Positions 15,908 to 24,390 of a stretch of DNA of 64,000 bases are shown piece after piece. The position numbers were made by a program, and so were the translations under genes. How positions within the stretch are numbered: position 1 is the stretch's first letter; each line of letters begins with the position of its first letter. This DNA comes from Streptomyces sp. CCM_MD2014 (GTDB lineage Bacteria; Actinomycetota; Actinomycetes; Streptomycetales; Streptomycetaceae). Below the pieces are notes generated by a model. It saw only the letters and a list, made by a program, of their open reading frames with translations. It did not search any database and was not told the DNA's origin. The stretch is from the NCBI RefSeq assembly GCF_000772045.1, contig NZ_CP009754.1:5580001-5644000 (forward strand). Direction: 5' to 3'.

Positions 15908-17725
15908 CTACTCCACCGTCACGGACTTGGCCAGGTTGCGCGGCTTGTCGATGTCCCGGCCCAGGGCCAGCGCCGTGTGGTAGGCGAGGAGCTGGAGCGG
16001 GATGCCCATGAGGATCGGGTCCAGCTCGTCCTCGTTCTTCGGGACGACGATCGTGTGGTCGGCCTTCTCCTGCTCCCGGTGGGCGACCGCGAGGATCTGA
16101 CCGCTGCGGGCCTTGATCTCCTCCATGGCCGCGCGGTTCTTCTCCAGCAGGTCGTCGTCCGGCACGATCGCGACCGTCGGCAGGGCGGGCTCGATCAGGG
16201 CGAGCGGGCCGTGCTTCAGCTCGGAGGCCGGGTAGGCCTCGGCGTGGATGTAGGAGACCTCCTTGAGCTTCAGGGAGGCCTCGCGGGCGACCGGGTAGCC
16301 CCGCACACGGCCGATGAAGAGCATCGAGCGGGCGTCGGCGTACTGCGCGGCCAGCTTCTTGACGTCCTCCTCCTGCTTCAGCATCTCCTCGATCTGCGCG
16401 GGCAGCTTGCGCAGGCCCTCGATGATCCGCTTGCCGTCGCGGACCGACAGGTCGCGGGTGCGGCCCAGGTGCAGGGCGAGCAGCGCGAACGCCACGCAGG
16501 TGTTGGTGAAGCACTTGGTGGACACCACGCACACCTCGGGCCCGGCGTGCACGTACATGCCGCCGTCGGCCTCGCGGGCGATCGCCGAGCCGACGACGTT
16601 GACGATGCCGAGCACGCGGGCGCCCTTGCGCTTCAGCTCCTGCACGGCCGCCAGCACGTCGTACGTCTCTCCGGACTGGGAGACGGCGATGTACAGGGTG
16701 TCGGGGTCGACGACCGCGTTGCGGTAGCGGAACTCGGAGGCCGGCTCGGCGTCCGCGGGGATGCGGGCCAGCTCCTCGATCATCTGGGCGCCGATCTGGC
16801 CCGCGTGGTACGAGGTGCCGCAGCCCAGGATCTTCACGCGGCGCACGGCGCGCGCGTCGCGGGCGTCCAGGTTGAGGCCGCCGAGGTGCACGGTGGAGAA
16901 GCGGTCGTCGATCCGGCCGCGCAGCACGCGGTCCACGGCCTCGGCCTGCTCGTGGATCTCCTTGTGCATGTAGGTGTCGTGGCCGCCCATGTCGTAGGAG
17001 GCGGCCTCCCACTCCACGGTGGTGGGCTCGGACGTGGTGCGGGTGCCCTCGGTGGTGTAGGTGCGGAAGTCGTCGGCCTTGAGGGTGGCCATCTCGCCGT
17101 CGTCGAGCGTGACTATCTGCCGGGTGTGGGCGACCAGCGCGGCGATGTCCGAGGCGACGAACATCTCCTTCTCGCCGATGCCGAGGACGACCGGCGAGCC
17201 GTTGCGGGCGACGACGATGCGCTCGGGGAAGTCGGCGTGCATCACGGCGATGCCGTACGTGCCCTCGATCACCCGCAGGGTCTCGCGGACCTTGTCCTCC
17301 AGCTTGGCGCCCTCGGAGCGGGCGATGAGGTGGACCAGGACCTCGGTGTCGGTCTCGGAGAGGAACTCGACGCCGTCCGCCTCCAGCTTGCGGCGCAGGT
17401 CGGCGGCGTTGTCGATGATGCCGTTGTGGACGACGGCGACCTTGTTGTCGGCCGACATGTGCGGGTGGGCGTTCACGTCGGAGGGGGCGCCGTGGGTGGC
17501 CCAGCGGGTGTGGGCGATGCCGGTGGTGCCCTTGAAGCGCGCCGGGACCTTGGCCTCCAGGTCGCGCACCCGGCCCTTGGCCTTGACCATCCTGAGGCCG
17601 GCCGCCTTCGGGGAGGTGACGACGATGCCCGCCGAGTCGTAGCCGCGGTACTCCAGGCGCTGCAGGCCTTCCAGGAGCAGGGGCGCGACGTCACGCTTGC
17701 CGATGTATCCGACGATTCCGCACAT
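15908..17725 (-). CDS. glmS: glutamine-fructose-6-phosphate aminotransferase GlmS
   Basis: This 605-residue enzyme makes glucosamine-6-phosphate from fructose-6-phosphate and glutamine, the first step of amino-sugar and peptidoglycan precursor synthesis. Met is followed directly by the catalytic Cys (MCGIVGYIG), the N-terminal nucleophile of the class II glutaminase domain (about 1-220). Two SIS isomerase domains follow (about 285-425 with LGCGTSYHAG and SQSGETYDVL; about 455-600 with RVRGYPVAREASLKLKEVSYIHAEAYPASELKHGP). The C-terminus NLAKSVTVE is canonical. Length is normal. It lies 33 bp downstream of a small gene on the same strand, so it may be co-transcribed. As I recall, S. coelicolor has more than one glmS-like gene. 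Confidence 0.96.
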   Translation of the reverse strand: MCGIVGYIGKRDVAPLLLEGLQRLEYRGYDSAGIVVTSPKAAGLRMVKAKGRVRDLEAKVPARFKGTTGIAHTRWATHGAPSDVNAHPHMSADNKVAVVHNGIIDNAADLRRKLEADGVEFLSETDTEVLVHLIARSEGAKLEDKVRETLRVIEGTYGIAVMHADFPERIVVARNGSPVVLGIGEKEMFVASDIAALVAHTRQIVTLDDGEMATLKADDFRTYTTEGTRTTSEPTTVEWEAASYDMGGHDTYMHKEIHEQAEAVDRVLRGRIDDRFSTVHLGGLNLDARDARAVRRVKILGCGTSYHAGQIGAQMIEELARIPADAEPASEFRYRNAVVDPDTLYIAVSQSGETYDVLAAVQELKRKGARVLGIVNVVGSAIAREADGGMYVHAGPEVCVVSTKCFTNTCVAFALLALHLGRTRDLSVRDGKRIIEGLRKLPAQIEEMLKQEEDVKKLAAQYADARSMLFIGRVRGYPVAREASLKLKEVSYIHAEAYPASELKHGPLALIEPALPTVAIVPDDDLLEKNRAAMEEIKARSGQILAVAHREQEKADHTIVVPKNEDELDPILMGIPLQLLAYHTALALGRDIDKPRNLAKSVTVE

Positions 17726-17758
17726 GTAGACGTATCCCTCGTGTCCTTCTCGGCCTGC

Positions 17759-18052
17759 TCAGCCGTAGACGATGCGGCGCAGCTGACGGAGCGACAGCTC
17801 CGGCGGCGCGACCGCGCGGTATTTCAGTTCCGCCTCGATCCGTTCGAAGATCGTCGCGTTCACCAGGCCCTGGGCCTGGAGCTCGCGGTGGCGGCGACGG
17901 ACGTACTCCTCGGTCGTCTCGTCGAAGTAGGCGAGCACGTCCTGGACCACGCGCAGCGCCTCGCCCCGGCTCAGTGGGGTGGACCGCGTCAGATGATCAA
18001 CAAGTTCGTCGTGCACCCGGTAGATCCTGGGGTAAGGGGGACGCTTGTGCAA
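17759..18052 (-). CDS. conserved small protein upstream of glmS
   Basis: The 97-residue product has no signal or membrane segment and is mostly helical by composition (RVVQDVLAYFDETTEEYVRRRHRELQAQG, IFERIEAELKYRAV). I do not recognise its family. The start is uncertain: TTG 18052 gives MHKRPPYPRIYR and has a weak GCAGGA upstream, while GTG 18016 is an in-frame alternative. A perfect 20-bp palindrome lies immediately upstream of the TTG. The gene precedes glmS by 33 bp on the same strand, suggesting one transcript. Confidence 0.75.
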   Translation of the reverse strand: MHKRPPYPRIYRVHDELVDHLTRSTPLSRGEALRVVQDVLAYFDETTEEYVRRRHRELQAQGLVNATIFERIEAELKYRAVAPPELSLRQLRRIVYG

Positions 18053-18056
18053 GAAT

Positions 18057-18076
18057 CCTGCCCGATATCGGGCAGG
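18057..18076. repeat. 20-bp perfect palindrome upstream of the small gene before glmS
   Basis: CCTGCCCGATATCGGGCAGG is self-complementary over all 20 bases. It starts 5 bp from the putative TTG start and 29 bp past the stop of the DUF4429 gene. It could be an operator or part of a terminator, though the absence of a loop favours a protein site. Confidence 0.6.
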
Positions 18077-18104
18077 GACGGGTGTGTCTGTGGGGGTGCT
18101 GTGT

Positions 18105-18992
18105 CTACATCCGTTTCAGAATCGCCTGTTTCGCCAGGCTGAACTCCTCGTCGGTCAGTACTCCGGAGCGGTGCAGCTCCCCCAGCTCGCGCAGCCGGCG
18201 CAGCAGCGCGTCGTGGTCGTCCTCGGCGGCCGGCGCGGGCGCCGGTACGGGGCTCTCCCCGGCCGGGCCGGCGTCCTCCAGGGCCGGGCGGGCGGCCGGG
18301 TGCGGCAGGCGGGCCTGTACGGCCGCGGCCACCAGGGCCATCAGCGGGTCCTTCTTGAAGCCCCACAGCTCCACCGCGTTGGGGTCGTACTTGGGCGGCA
18401 CCTTGCCCGGCGCCGCCCGCACGGTGAAGCGCAGGTGGCCGTTCTCCAGGCCGGCCGACGGCTGCCACTCCACGGCGACGATGTCCGCGAGGGGAAGGGT
18501 GCGCGGGCCGGCGGCCGACTTGGCGTCCTCCGCCTGCCACTTCCACTCCAGGCGCACCTGCTCGCCGTCGAAGTGCGCGATGCCGTCCCCCGCCGACACC
18601 GACAGCGGCACCGACGGCCCCGGCAGCAGGTACGCGTCCACCGGGCCGGACGGAACCTGGTCGAGGAGCAGGGCGTTGCGCACCTCGTCCACGAAGTACT
18701 CGGCCACGCCGTACCGGTCGGGCTCCACCAGGAGCTGGTACGGGTCGTGCGGCTCGGTCAGCCGGCCGCCCGTCGCGTGCACCAAGGGGTCGGCGCCGTC
18801 CCGCAGCCGCAGCCTCAGCCGCCCCGACTTCTTCCCCTGCTCGAACGATATGCCCGCCAACGCGGCGAGCGGCACGAGCAGTTCACCCAGCTCCCTGCGG
18901 AGCAGACCGACGTTCTTGTCCCGCCCGGGTGTCAGCCGCAGGGCGTCGCCGTCGAAGACCCACGTTCCGTCCTTCTGGATGATTTCCGCCAT
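18105..18992 (-). CDS. DUF4429 protein with C-terminal SHOCT motif
   Basis: This 295-residue cytoplasmic protein has two DUF4429 repeats (about residues 5-95 and 135-220; GTWVFDGDALRLTPG at the first, GEQVRLEWKW at the second). A Pro/Ala linker of about 30 residues leads to a C-terminal SHOCT (short C-terminal) helix pair, LRRLRELGELHRSGVLTDEEFSLAKQAILKRM. No biochemical function is known for this architecture. It is divergent from the GH20 hexosaminidase gene and lies upstream of the small gene and glmS on the same strand. Confidence 0.85.
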   Translation of the reverse strand: MAEIIQKDGTWVFDGDALRLTPGRDKNVGLLRRELGELLVPLAALAGISFEQGKKSGRLRLRLRDGADPLVHATGGRLTEPHDPYQLLVEPDRYGVAEYFVDEVRNALLLDQVPSGPVDAYLLPGPSVPLSVSAGDGIAHFDGEQVRLEWKWQAEDAKSAAGPRTLPLADIVAVEWQPSAGLENGHLRFTVRAAPGKVPPKYDPNAVELWGFKKDPLMALVAAAVQARLPHPAARPALEDAGPAGESPVPAPAPAAEDDHDALLRRLRELGELHRSGVLTDEEFSLAKQAILKRM

Positions 18993-19037
18993 GCGTGGAT
19001 TGTTTCATCGCTCCCGCGGGCGGTGATGGTGCGGGAG

Positions 19038-19053
19038 AGTGGTCCACACCTGT
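19038..19053 (+). promoter_or_regulatory. DasR-type (dre) operator candidate upstream of hexosaminidase
   Basis: AGTGGTCCACACCTGT matches the dre palindrome ACTGGTCTAGACCAGT at 12 of 16 positions and keeps the TGGTC and ACC cores. It lies 54 bp before the GTG start of the GH20 gene. DasR, a GntR-family repressor encoded elsewhere, controls chitin and N-acetylglucosamine use in Streptomyces. Confidence 0.65.
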
Positions 19054-19106
19054 CCCCAACCCCCCTCCTCGGACCCCTGATTGCACGCCTCGCGAAGGGA
19101 GCGCAC

Positions 19107-20714
19107 GTGAGACCTCATCGACGGCACCACAGAACGACTCCCCGCATCACCCGGCTGCTGGGAGCGCTGCTGCTGGTGGCGGCGGTCGGCGCCATGACCA
19201 CCGGCGCCGCCCCGGACCGGAAGACGGCCGCGGAACCCGTGCCCCTCGACCGGGTGATCCCGGCCCCCGCCTCGGTCGACCCCGGCGGTGCCCCGTACCG
19301 CATCACCCGCGGCACCCACATCCGCGTGGACGACTCGCGCGAGGCCCGCCGCGTCGGCGACTACCTCGCCGACCTCCTGCGGCCCGCCACCGGATACCGG
19401 CTCCCCGTCACCACCCACGGCCACGGGGGCATACAACTGCGCCTGGCCGAGGGACCCTACGGCGACGAGGGCTACCGCCTCGACAGCGGCCGCTCCGGCG
19501 TCACCATCACCGCCCGCAAGGCCGCGGGCCTCTTCTACGGCGTCCAGACGCTGCGTCAGCTGCTGCCTCCCGCCGTCGAGAAGGACACCGCACAGCCCGG
19601 CCCCTGGCTGGTCGCGGGCGGCACCATGGAGGACAGCCCGCGCTACGCCTGGCGCAGCGCCATGCTCGACGTCTCCCGGCACTTCTTCGGCGTCGACGAG
19701 GTCAAGCGCTACATCGACCGCGTCGCCCGCTACAAGTACAACAAGCTCCACCTGCACCTCAGCGACGACCAGGGCTGGCGCATCGCCATCGACTCCTGGC
19801 CGCGCCTGGCGACCTACGGAGGCTCCACCGAGGTCGGCGGCGGCCCCGGCGGCCACTACACCAAGGCGGACTACAAGGAGATCGTCCGCTACGCGGCCTC
19901 GCGCCACCTGGAGGTGATCCCCGAGATCGACATGCCGGGCCACACCAACGCCGCCCTCGCCTCCTACGCCGAGCTGAACTGCGACGGCGTGGCACCCCCG
20001 CTCTACACCGGCACCAAGGTGGGCTTCAGCTCGCTGTGCGTGGACAAGGACGTCACCTACGACTTCGTGGACGACGTCCTCGGCGAACTCGCCGCGCTCA
20101 CCCCCGGCCGCTACCTGCACATCGGCGGCGACGAGGCGCACTCCACGCCGAAGGCCGACTTCGTGACGTTCATGAAGCGCGTCCAGCCGATCGTCGCCAA
20201 GTACGGCAAGACGGTCGTCGGCTGGCACCAGCTGGCCGGCGCCGAACCGGCCGAGGGGGCGCTCGTCCAGTACTGGGGCCTGGACCGCACCGGCGACGCG
20301 GAGAAGGCCGAGGTCGCCGAGGCCGCCAGGAACGGCACCGGGCTGATCCTCTCCCCGGCCGACCGGACGTACCTGGACATGAAGTACACCAAGGACACCC
20401 CGCTGGGCCTGTCCTGGGCGGGCTACGTCGAGGTGCAGCGGTCCTACGACTGGGACCCGGCCGCCTATCTGCCGGGCGCCCCGGCCGACGCGGTCCGCGG
20501 GGTCGAGGCCCCGCTGTGGACGGAGACCCTGTCCGAGCCGGACCAGCTGGACTTCATGGCCTTCCCGAGGCTGCCGGGCGTCGCCGAACTGGGCTGGTCC
20601 CCGGCGTTCACGCACGACTGGGACACCTACAAGGTGCGGCTCGCCGCGCAGGCCCCGTACTGGGAGGCGGCGGGGATCGACTTCTACCGCTCGCCGCAGG
20701 TGCCCTGGACCTGA
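19107..20714 (+). CDS. secreted GH20 beta-N-acetylhexosaminidase
   Basis: This 535-residue exported exo-hexosaminidase releases N-acetylglucosamine from chito-oligosaccharides. It starts at GTG 19107 with GAAGGGAG upstream. A basic signal peptide (about residues 1-36, LLGALLLVAAVGAMTTGAA) is followed by a GH20b domain (about 50-170) and the catalytic barrel (about 175-510). The catalytic Asp-Glu pair lies in YLHIGGDEAHS, with barrel motifs LDVSRHFFGVDEVKRYID and LHLHLSDDQGWRI. A closely related S. coelicolor GH20 enzyme (SCO2786, from memory) has been characterised structurally. Regulation by DasR is suggested by the upstream site. The gene is followed by a strong terminator shared with desD. 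Confidence 0.95.
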   Translation: MRPHRRHHRTTPRITRLLGALLLVAAVGAMTTGAAPDRKTAAEPVPLDRVIPAPASVDPGGAPYRITRGTHIRVDDSREARRVGDYLADLLRPATGYRLPVTTHGHGGIQLRLAEGPYGDEGYRLDSGRSGVTITARKAAGLFYGVQTLRQLLPPAVEKDTAQPGPWLVAGGTMEDSPRYAWRSAMLDVSRHFFGVDEVKRYIDRVARYKYNKLHLHLSDDQGWRIAIDSWPRLATYGGSTEVGGGPGGHYTKADYKEIVRYAASRHLEVIPEIDMPGHTNAALASYAELNCDGVAPPLYTGTKVGFSSLCVDKDVTYDFVDDVLGELAALTPGRYLHIGGDEAHSTPKADFVTFMKRVQPIVAKYGKTVVGWHQLAGAEPAEGALVQYWGLDRTGDAEKAEVAEAARNGTGLILSPADRTYLDMKYTKDTPLGLSWAGYVEVQRSYDWDPAAYLPGAPADAVRGVEAPLWTETLSEPDQLDFMAFPRLPGVAELGWSPAFTHDWDTYKVRLAAQAPYWEAAGIDFYRSPQVPWT

Positions 20715-20729
20715 CCCGGACGGCACGAC

Positions 20730-20761
20730 GGGCACCCCGGAGGACCGTCTCCGGGGTGCCC
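20730..20761. terminator. bidirectional terminator between hexosaminidase and desD
   Basis: A perfect 13-bp stem (20730-20742 with 20749-20761, arms GGGCACCCCGGAG) has the 6-base loop GACCGT. It lies between the convergent GH20 and desD genes. Confidence 0.9.
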
Positions 20762-20774
20762 GTCCGTCTGTGGG

Positions 20775-22553
20775 TCAGAGTCCCGCGATGGGGTTCCTCA
20801 GGGTCCCGATCAGCTGGAGCGCGCCGGACGGGTCGGCCAGGTCCACCATCTGCCGGTTGTCCCGCAACTGGAGCCGGTTGAGGCAGGACAGCGCGAACTC
20901 GGGCGCGAACATGTCGTACCGCTCGAACTTCTCGGCCAGTTCCGGCACCGATGCCTGGTACTCCCGGGTGACCTCGGCGACCGTCCGCCAGAAGGCGTCC
21001 TCCTCCACGATCCCCTCCTCCGCCAGGTTCGCGGCGAGGAAGCGGAAGAAGCAGTCGAAGACGTCCGTGAAGATCGACAGGAGCTTCTTGTCGTCCGGCA
21101 CGTCCACCGCGATCCGGGAGACCTCCGGCGGCAGTACGGCGTCCGGGTCCATCACCGCGATCTCCTCGGCGATGTCCTTGTAGATCGCGCGCCGCACCAC
21201 CCCGTCCGCCAGGACGAGGATCACGTTCTCGCCGTGCGGCATGTACACCAGGTCGTAGGCGTAGAAGCTGTGCAGCAGCGGGACGTAGTAGGCGCGCAGG
21301 TAGTGCCGCAGCCACTCGGCGGGCGCGAGCCCCGACCGCTCGATCAGCGCGCCCGCGAAGGAGGCTCCCTCGTGGTCCACGTGGACCAGGGAGGCCATGG
21401 TGGCGAGCGTCTCGCCCTCCTGGAGGGAGGGCACCGGGCTCTCCCGCCACAGCGCCGCCAGCATCTTGCGGTACGGCGAGTAGCGGTCGGTGGCCTTCTC
21501 GTACTCCAGGTGCCGGTAGCCCACGGCCGCCCGCTCCCGGATGATGCTCAGCCCCGTCTCCTTCAGCACCGGGTCGCCCTCGATCAGCCGGGCGAGCCAG
21601 TCGTTGATGGCCGGGGTGGCCTCCATGTAGGCCGCCGACAGGCCGCGCATGAAGCCCATGTTGAGGACGGACAGGGCCGTCTTCACGTAGTGCTTCCCGG
21701 GGTGCGAGGTGTTGAAGAAGGTGCGGATGGACTGCTGGGCCAGGTACTCGTCGTCGCCCTCGCCCAGGCACACCAGGTGCCCGCGGGCGACCTCGGCGGC
21801 GAAGGTGACGGTGAGCTTGTTCCACCACTGCCAGGGGTGGACCGGGATGAACAGGTAATCGGCGGGGTCCAGGCCCTGCTCGCGCAGCACGCCGTGGAAC
21901 CGCTCGACGGTGGCCGCGCCCAGCTCGTCCCGGACGAAGGACTCGTACTCGATGCCCACGCCCGCCGTGAACGCCGCCCGCGAGCGGTGCGCCGCCAGCC
22001 ACACCAGCCGGACCGGGCTCGCCGTCTCGGGGGCGTACGACAGGTACTCGTGGATGCCGAAGCCGAGCCGGCCGTTGTTGGCGACGAAGCAGGGGTGGCC
22101 CTCGGTCATCCCGGTCTCGACGGCCTGGAAGTCGTCGCTCCGGGCCAGCTCGGCGGAGGTGATCCGCGGCTTGGTCAGCTTGTAGCAGGTGCCGGAGAGG
22201 GTGGAGGAGATCTCCTCCAGGTAGACCGGGAGGATCTCGTCGCTGAGCCCCAGGGTCTCCTTCAGCTCGATGAAGAAGTCCAGCGCGGCGAGCGGCAGTT
22301 CGGCGCCGTCGCGGTGGCGGGTGATCGAGTCGGCGTCCACCTGCCAGTGGTCCAGGGCGCGGACCGTGGCGGTGAAGCGGTAGGCGGTCTTGCCGTCGTC
22401 GCCGCGGACGGTGTACGCCGTCCCGTCCGGCTCCCGCTCGGGGGTCAGCAGGCGTTCGTGCGTGAACTCGGCCAGCGCCTTGCGGATCAGGAGGCGGTTG
22501 GCCCGCTCCCAGCGTGCGGGGGAGAGGTGGGCGACGGCGTCGGCGAGGCTCAT
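20775..22553 (-). CDS. desD: desferrioxamine synthetase DesD (NIS synthetase)
   Basis: This 592-residue IucA/IucC-family synthetase is NRPS-independent. It uses ATP to join and cyclise N-hydroxy-N-succinyl(acetyl)cadaverine units into desferrioxamines E and B. The ATP-binding core includes LFIPVHPWQWWNK, QQSIRTFFNTSHPGKHYVKTALSVLNMGFMRGLS and DHEGASFAGALIERSG; the FhuF-like C-terminal part has FYAYDLVYMPHGENVILVLADG. ATG 22553 overlaps the desC stop by 4 bases. It is the last gene of the iron-regulated desABCD operon. Length fits known DesD proteins. Confidence 0.97.
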   Translation of the reverse strand: MSLADAVAHLSPARWERANRLLIRKALAEFTHERLLTPEREPDGTAYTVRGDDGKTAYRFTATVRALDHWQVDADSITRHRDGAELPLAALDFFIELKETLGLSDEILPVYLEEISSTLSGTCYKLTKPRITSAELARSDDFQAVETGMTEGHPCFVANNGRLGFGIHEYLSYAPETASPVRLVWLAAHRSRAAFTAGVGIEYESFVRDELGAATVERFHGVLREQGLDPADYLFIPVHPWQWWNKLTVTFAAEVARGHLVCLGEGDDEYLAQQSIRTFFNTSHPGKHYVKTALSVLNMGFMRGLSAAYMEATPAINDWLARLIEGDPVLKETGLSIIRERAAVGYRHLEYEKATDRYSPYRKMLAALWRESPVPSLQEGETLATMASLVHVDHEGASFAGALIERSGLAPAEWLRHYLRAYYVPLLHSFYAYDLVYMPHGENVILVLADGVVRRAIYKDIAEEIAVMDPDAVLPPEVSRIAVDVPDDKKLLSIFTDVFDCFFRFLAANLAEEGIVEEDAFWRTVAEVTREYQASVPELAEKFERYDMFAPEFALSCLNRLQLRDNRQMVDLADPSGALQLIGTLRNPIAGL

Positions 22554-23110
22554 GCGGACACCGCCTTCTCGAACTGCTCACGGGTGCAGAAGCTCAGCAA
22601 CGCCTTCTTCTCCGGCTTCTGGATCTCGCGCTCGGGCACGAATCCGACGGCTGCGTTCAGGGCGTGGACGGCGGTGTTGGCGACGTCCGGCTCGACGACG
22701 ACCCGCCGGGTCGCCGGGTCGGCGAACAGCTCGGCCATCACGGTGGTGATCACGGCGCGGGTGAAGCCGTGCACGGGCCGGTCGGTCGGCGCGACCAGGA
22801 AGTGCATGCCGACGTCACCGGGCTCGGGCTCGTACAGTCCGACCAGCTCGCGGTGGGCCGGGTCGTAGCGCTCCATCAGGAAGGCCGGGACGCCGTCGTG
22901 CAGGCCGAGGTGGGCCTGCTGGTGCTCGTCGGCGGCCAGCTCCATGTACGCCCGCTCGACGTCCACCAGCCCGGCGTCCTGCATCATCCAGAACGCGGAC
23001 TTGGGGTGGGTGAGCCAGCCGTGCAGCAGTACGGCGTCCTTCAGCGGGTCGACGGGGCGCAGGGTCAGCGCCCCGACGGCGGCGGGGGTGGCGGTGCTCA
23101 TGCGGCTCAT
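22550..23110 (-). CDS. desC: DesC, acyl-CoA N-acyltransferase acting on N-hydroxycadaverine
   Basis: This 186-residue GNAT-fold protein of the siderophore acetyltransferase (RhbD/IucB-like) type transfers succinyl or acetyl groups to N-hydroxycadaverine. Recognisable segments are GWLTHPKSAFWMMQDAGL near the start and GMHFLVAPTDRPVHGFTRAVITTVMAELFADPATRRVVVEPDVANTAVHALNAAVGF, the acyl-CoA-binding half. ATG 23110 overlaps the desB stop (ATGA); ATG 23101 is an alternative without that overlap. Its stop overlaps the desD start. Confidence 0.95.
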   Translation of the reverse strand: MSRMSTATPAAVGALTLRPVDPLKDAVLLHGWLTHPKSAFWMMQDAGLVDVERAYMELAADEHQQAHLGLHDGVPAFLMERYDPAHRELVGLYEPEPGDVGMHFLVAPTDRPVHGFTRAVITTVMAELFADPATRRVVVEPDVANTAVHALNAAVGFVPEREIQKPEKKALLSFCTREQFEKAVSA

Positions 23111-24390
23111 ACGGCGAACTCCTGGAACGCGATCGTCTTCTCGACCGGGTAGTACTCGCGGCCGAGCAGCTCCCGGACGATGCAGCTGTTGCGGTAGGCG
23201 CCCATGCCCAGGTCGGGGCTGGTGACGCTGTGCGCGTGGACCCCGGCGTTCTGCAGGAACACGCCGGCTCCCGTGACGTCCACGGCGTAGTTGCGGGCGA
23301 TGTCGAAGTTGCCGCGGGAGTCGTAGCGCAGCCGGTCCCGGACGGGCTTGAGGAACTCCGGCTCGGTGTACCGGTAGCCGGTGGCCAGCACCAGGCCCTC
23401 GGTCTCGATCTCGAAGTCCGCGCCCTGCTCCTGCTGACGGAAGCCGAGCGTGTACGTGCCGTTGGCGTACCGGGCGCTGGTCAGCGCGGAGTTGGTGAGC
23501 AGGCGGGTGGGGACCGGGCCGCCGAGTCTCTTCTGGTAGAGCAGGTCGAAGATCTCGTTGACCAGGTCGCCGTCGATGCCCTTGAACAGGCCCTTCTGCT
23601 CGGCCGTGAGGCGGTAGCGGGTGTCCTCGGGCAGCGCGTGGTAGTAGTCCACGTACTCCGGGGAGGTCATCTCCAGCGTGAGCTTGGTGTATTCGAGGGG
23701 GAAGAAGCGCGGGGAGCGGGTGACCCAGTTCAGCTGGTAGCCGTGGACGTCGATCTCGCCCAGCAGGTCCTGGTAGATCTCGGCGGCGGACTGGCCGCTG
23801 CCGACCAGCGTGATCGACTTCTTCTTCACCAGCTCGGCCCGCTGCTGGACGTACCGGGAGTTGTGGAGGAAGTCGCCGGCCAGGCCCCGGCAGGCGTCCG
23901 GGACGTACGGCGGGGTGCCGGTGCCGAGGACGAGACGGCGGGCGCGGTAGGTGTCGCCGGAGGTGGTGGCGACGGCGTACAGCTCCTCCCGCTCGTCGTA
24001 CGTGACCTCGGTGACCGTGGTGGAGAAGCGGACGCTGCTCAGCTTGTGCGCGGCCCAGCGGCAGTAGGCGTCGTACTCGACGCGCAGGGGGTAGAAGTTC
24101 TCGCGGATGTAGAACGAGTACAGCCGCCCCTGCTCCTTCAGGTAGTTGAGGAAGGAGTACGGCGAGGTCGGGTCGGCGAGGGTGACCAGGTCCGACATGA
24201 ACGGGGTCTGGAGGTGGGCGCCGTCCAGGAACATGCCGGCGTGCCACTCGAAGTCCGCCTTGGACTCCAGGAAGACGCCGTTCAGCCCGTCGATGGGCTC
24301 GGTGAGGCAGGCGAGGCCGAGGTTGAAGGGGCCGAGGCCGATGCCCACGAAGTCGTAGGCGGTCTCCGGGGCTTCAGGAAGCGCGGTCAA
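23107..24390 (-). CDS. desB: DesB, cadaverine N-monooxygenase
   Basis: This 427-residue flavin-dependent N-hydroxylase of the lysine/ornithine monooxygenase family converts cadaverine to N-hydroxycadaverine. The FAD motif VGIGLGPFNLGLA is near residues 15-27, the FAD-associated segment FEWHAGMFLDGAHLQTPFMSDLVTLADPTSPYSFLNYL follows, the NADPH motif LVGSGQSAAEIYQDLL is near the middle, and the C-terminal ATGYRYTEPEFL motif is intact. Its start overlaps the 3' end of desA by 17 bp, so the two are translationally coupled. Confidence 0.96.
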   Translation of the reverse strand: MTALPEAPETAYDFVGIGLGPFNLGLACLTEPIDGLNGVFLESKADFEWHAGMFLDGAHLQTPFMSDLVTLADPTSPYSFLNYLKEQGRLYSFYIRENFYPLRVEYDAYCRWAAHKLSSVRFSTTVTEVTYDEREELYAVATTSGDTYRARRLVLGTGTPPYVPDACRGLAGDFLHNSRYVQQRAELVKKKSITLVGSGQSAAEIYQDLLGEIDVHGYQLNWVTRSPRFFPLEYTKLTLEMTSPEYVDYYHALPEDTRYRLTAEQKGLFKGIDGDLVNEIFDLLYQKRLGGPVPTRLLTNSALTSARYANGTYTLGFRQQEQGADFEIETEGLVLATGYRYTEPEFLKPVRDRLRYDSRGNFDIARNYAVDVTGAGVFLQNAGVHAHSVTSPDLGMGAYRNSCIVRELLGREYYPVEKTIAFQEFAV

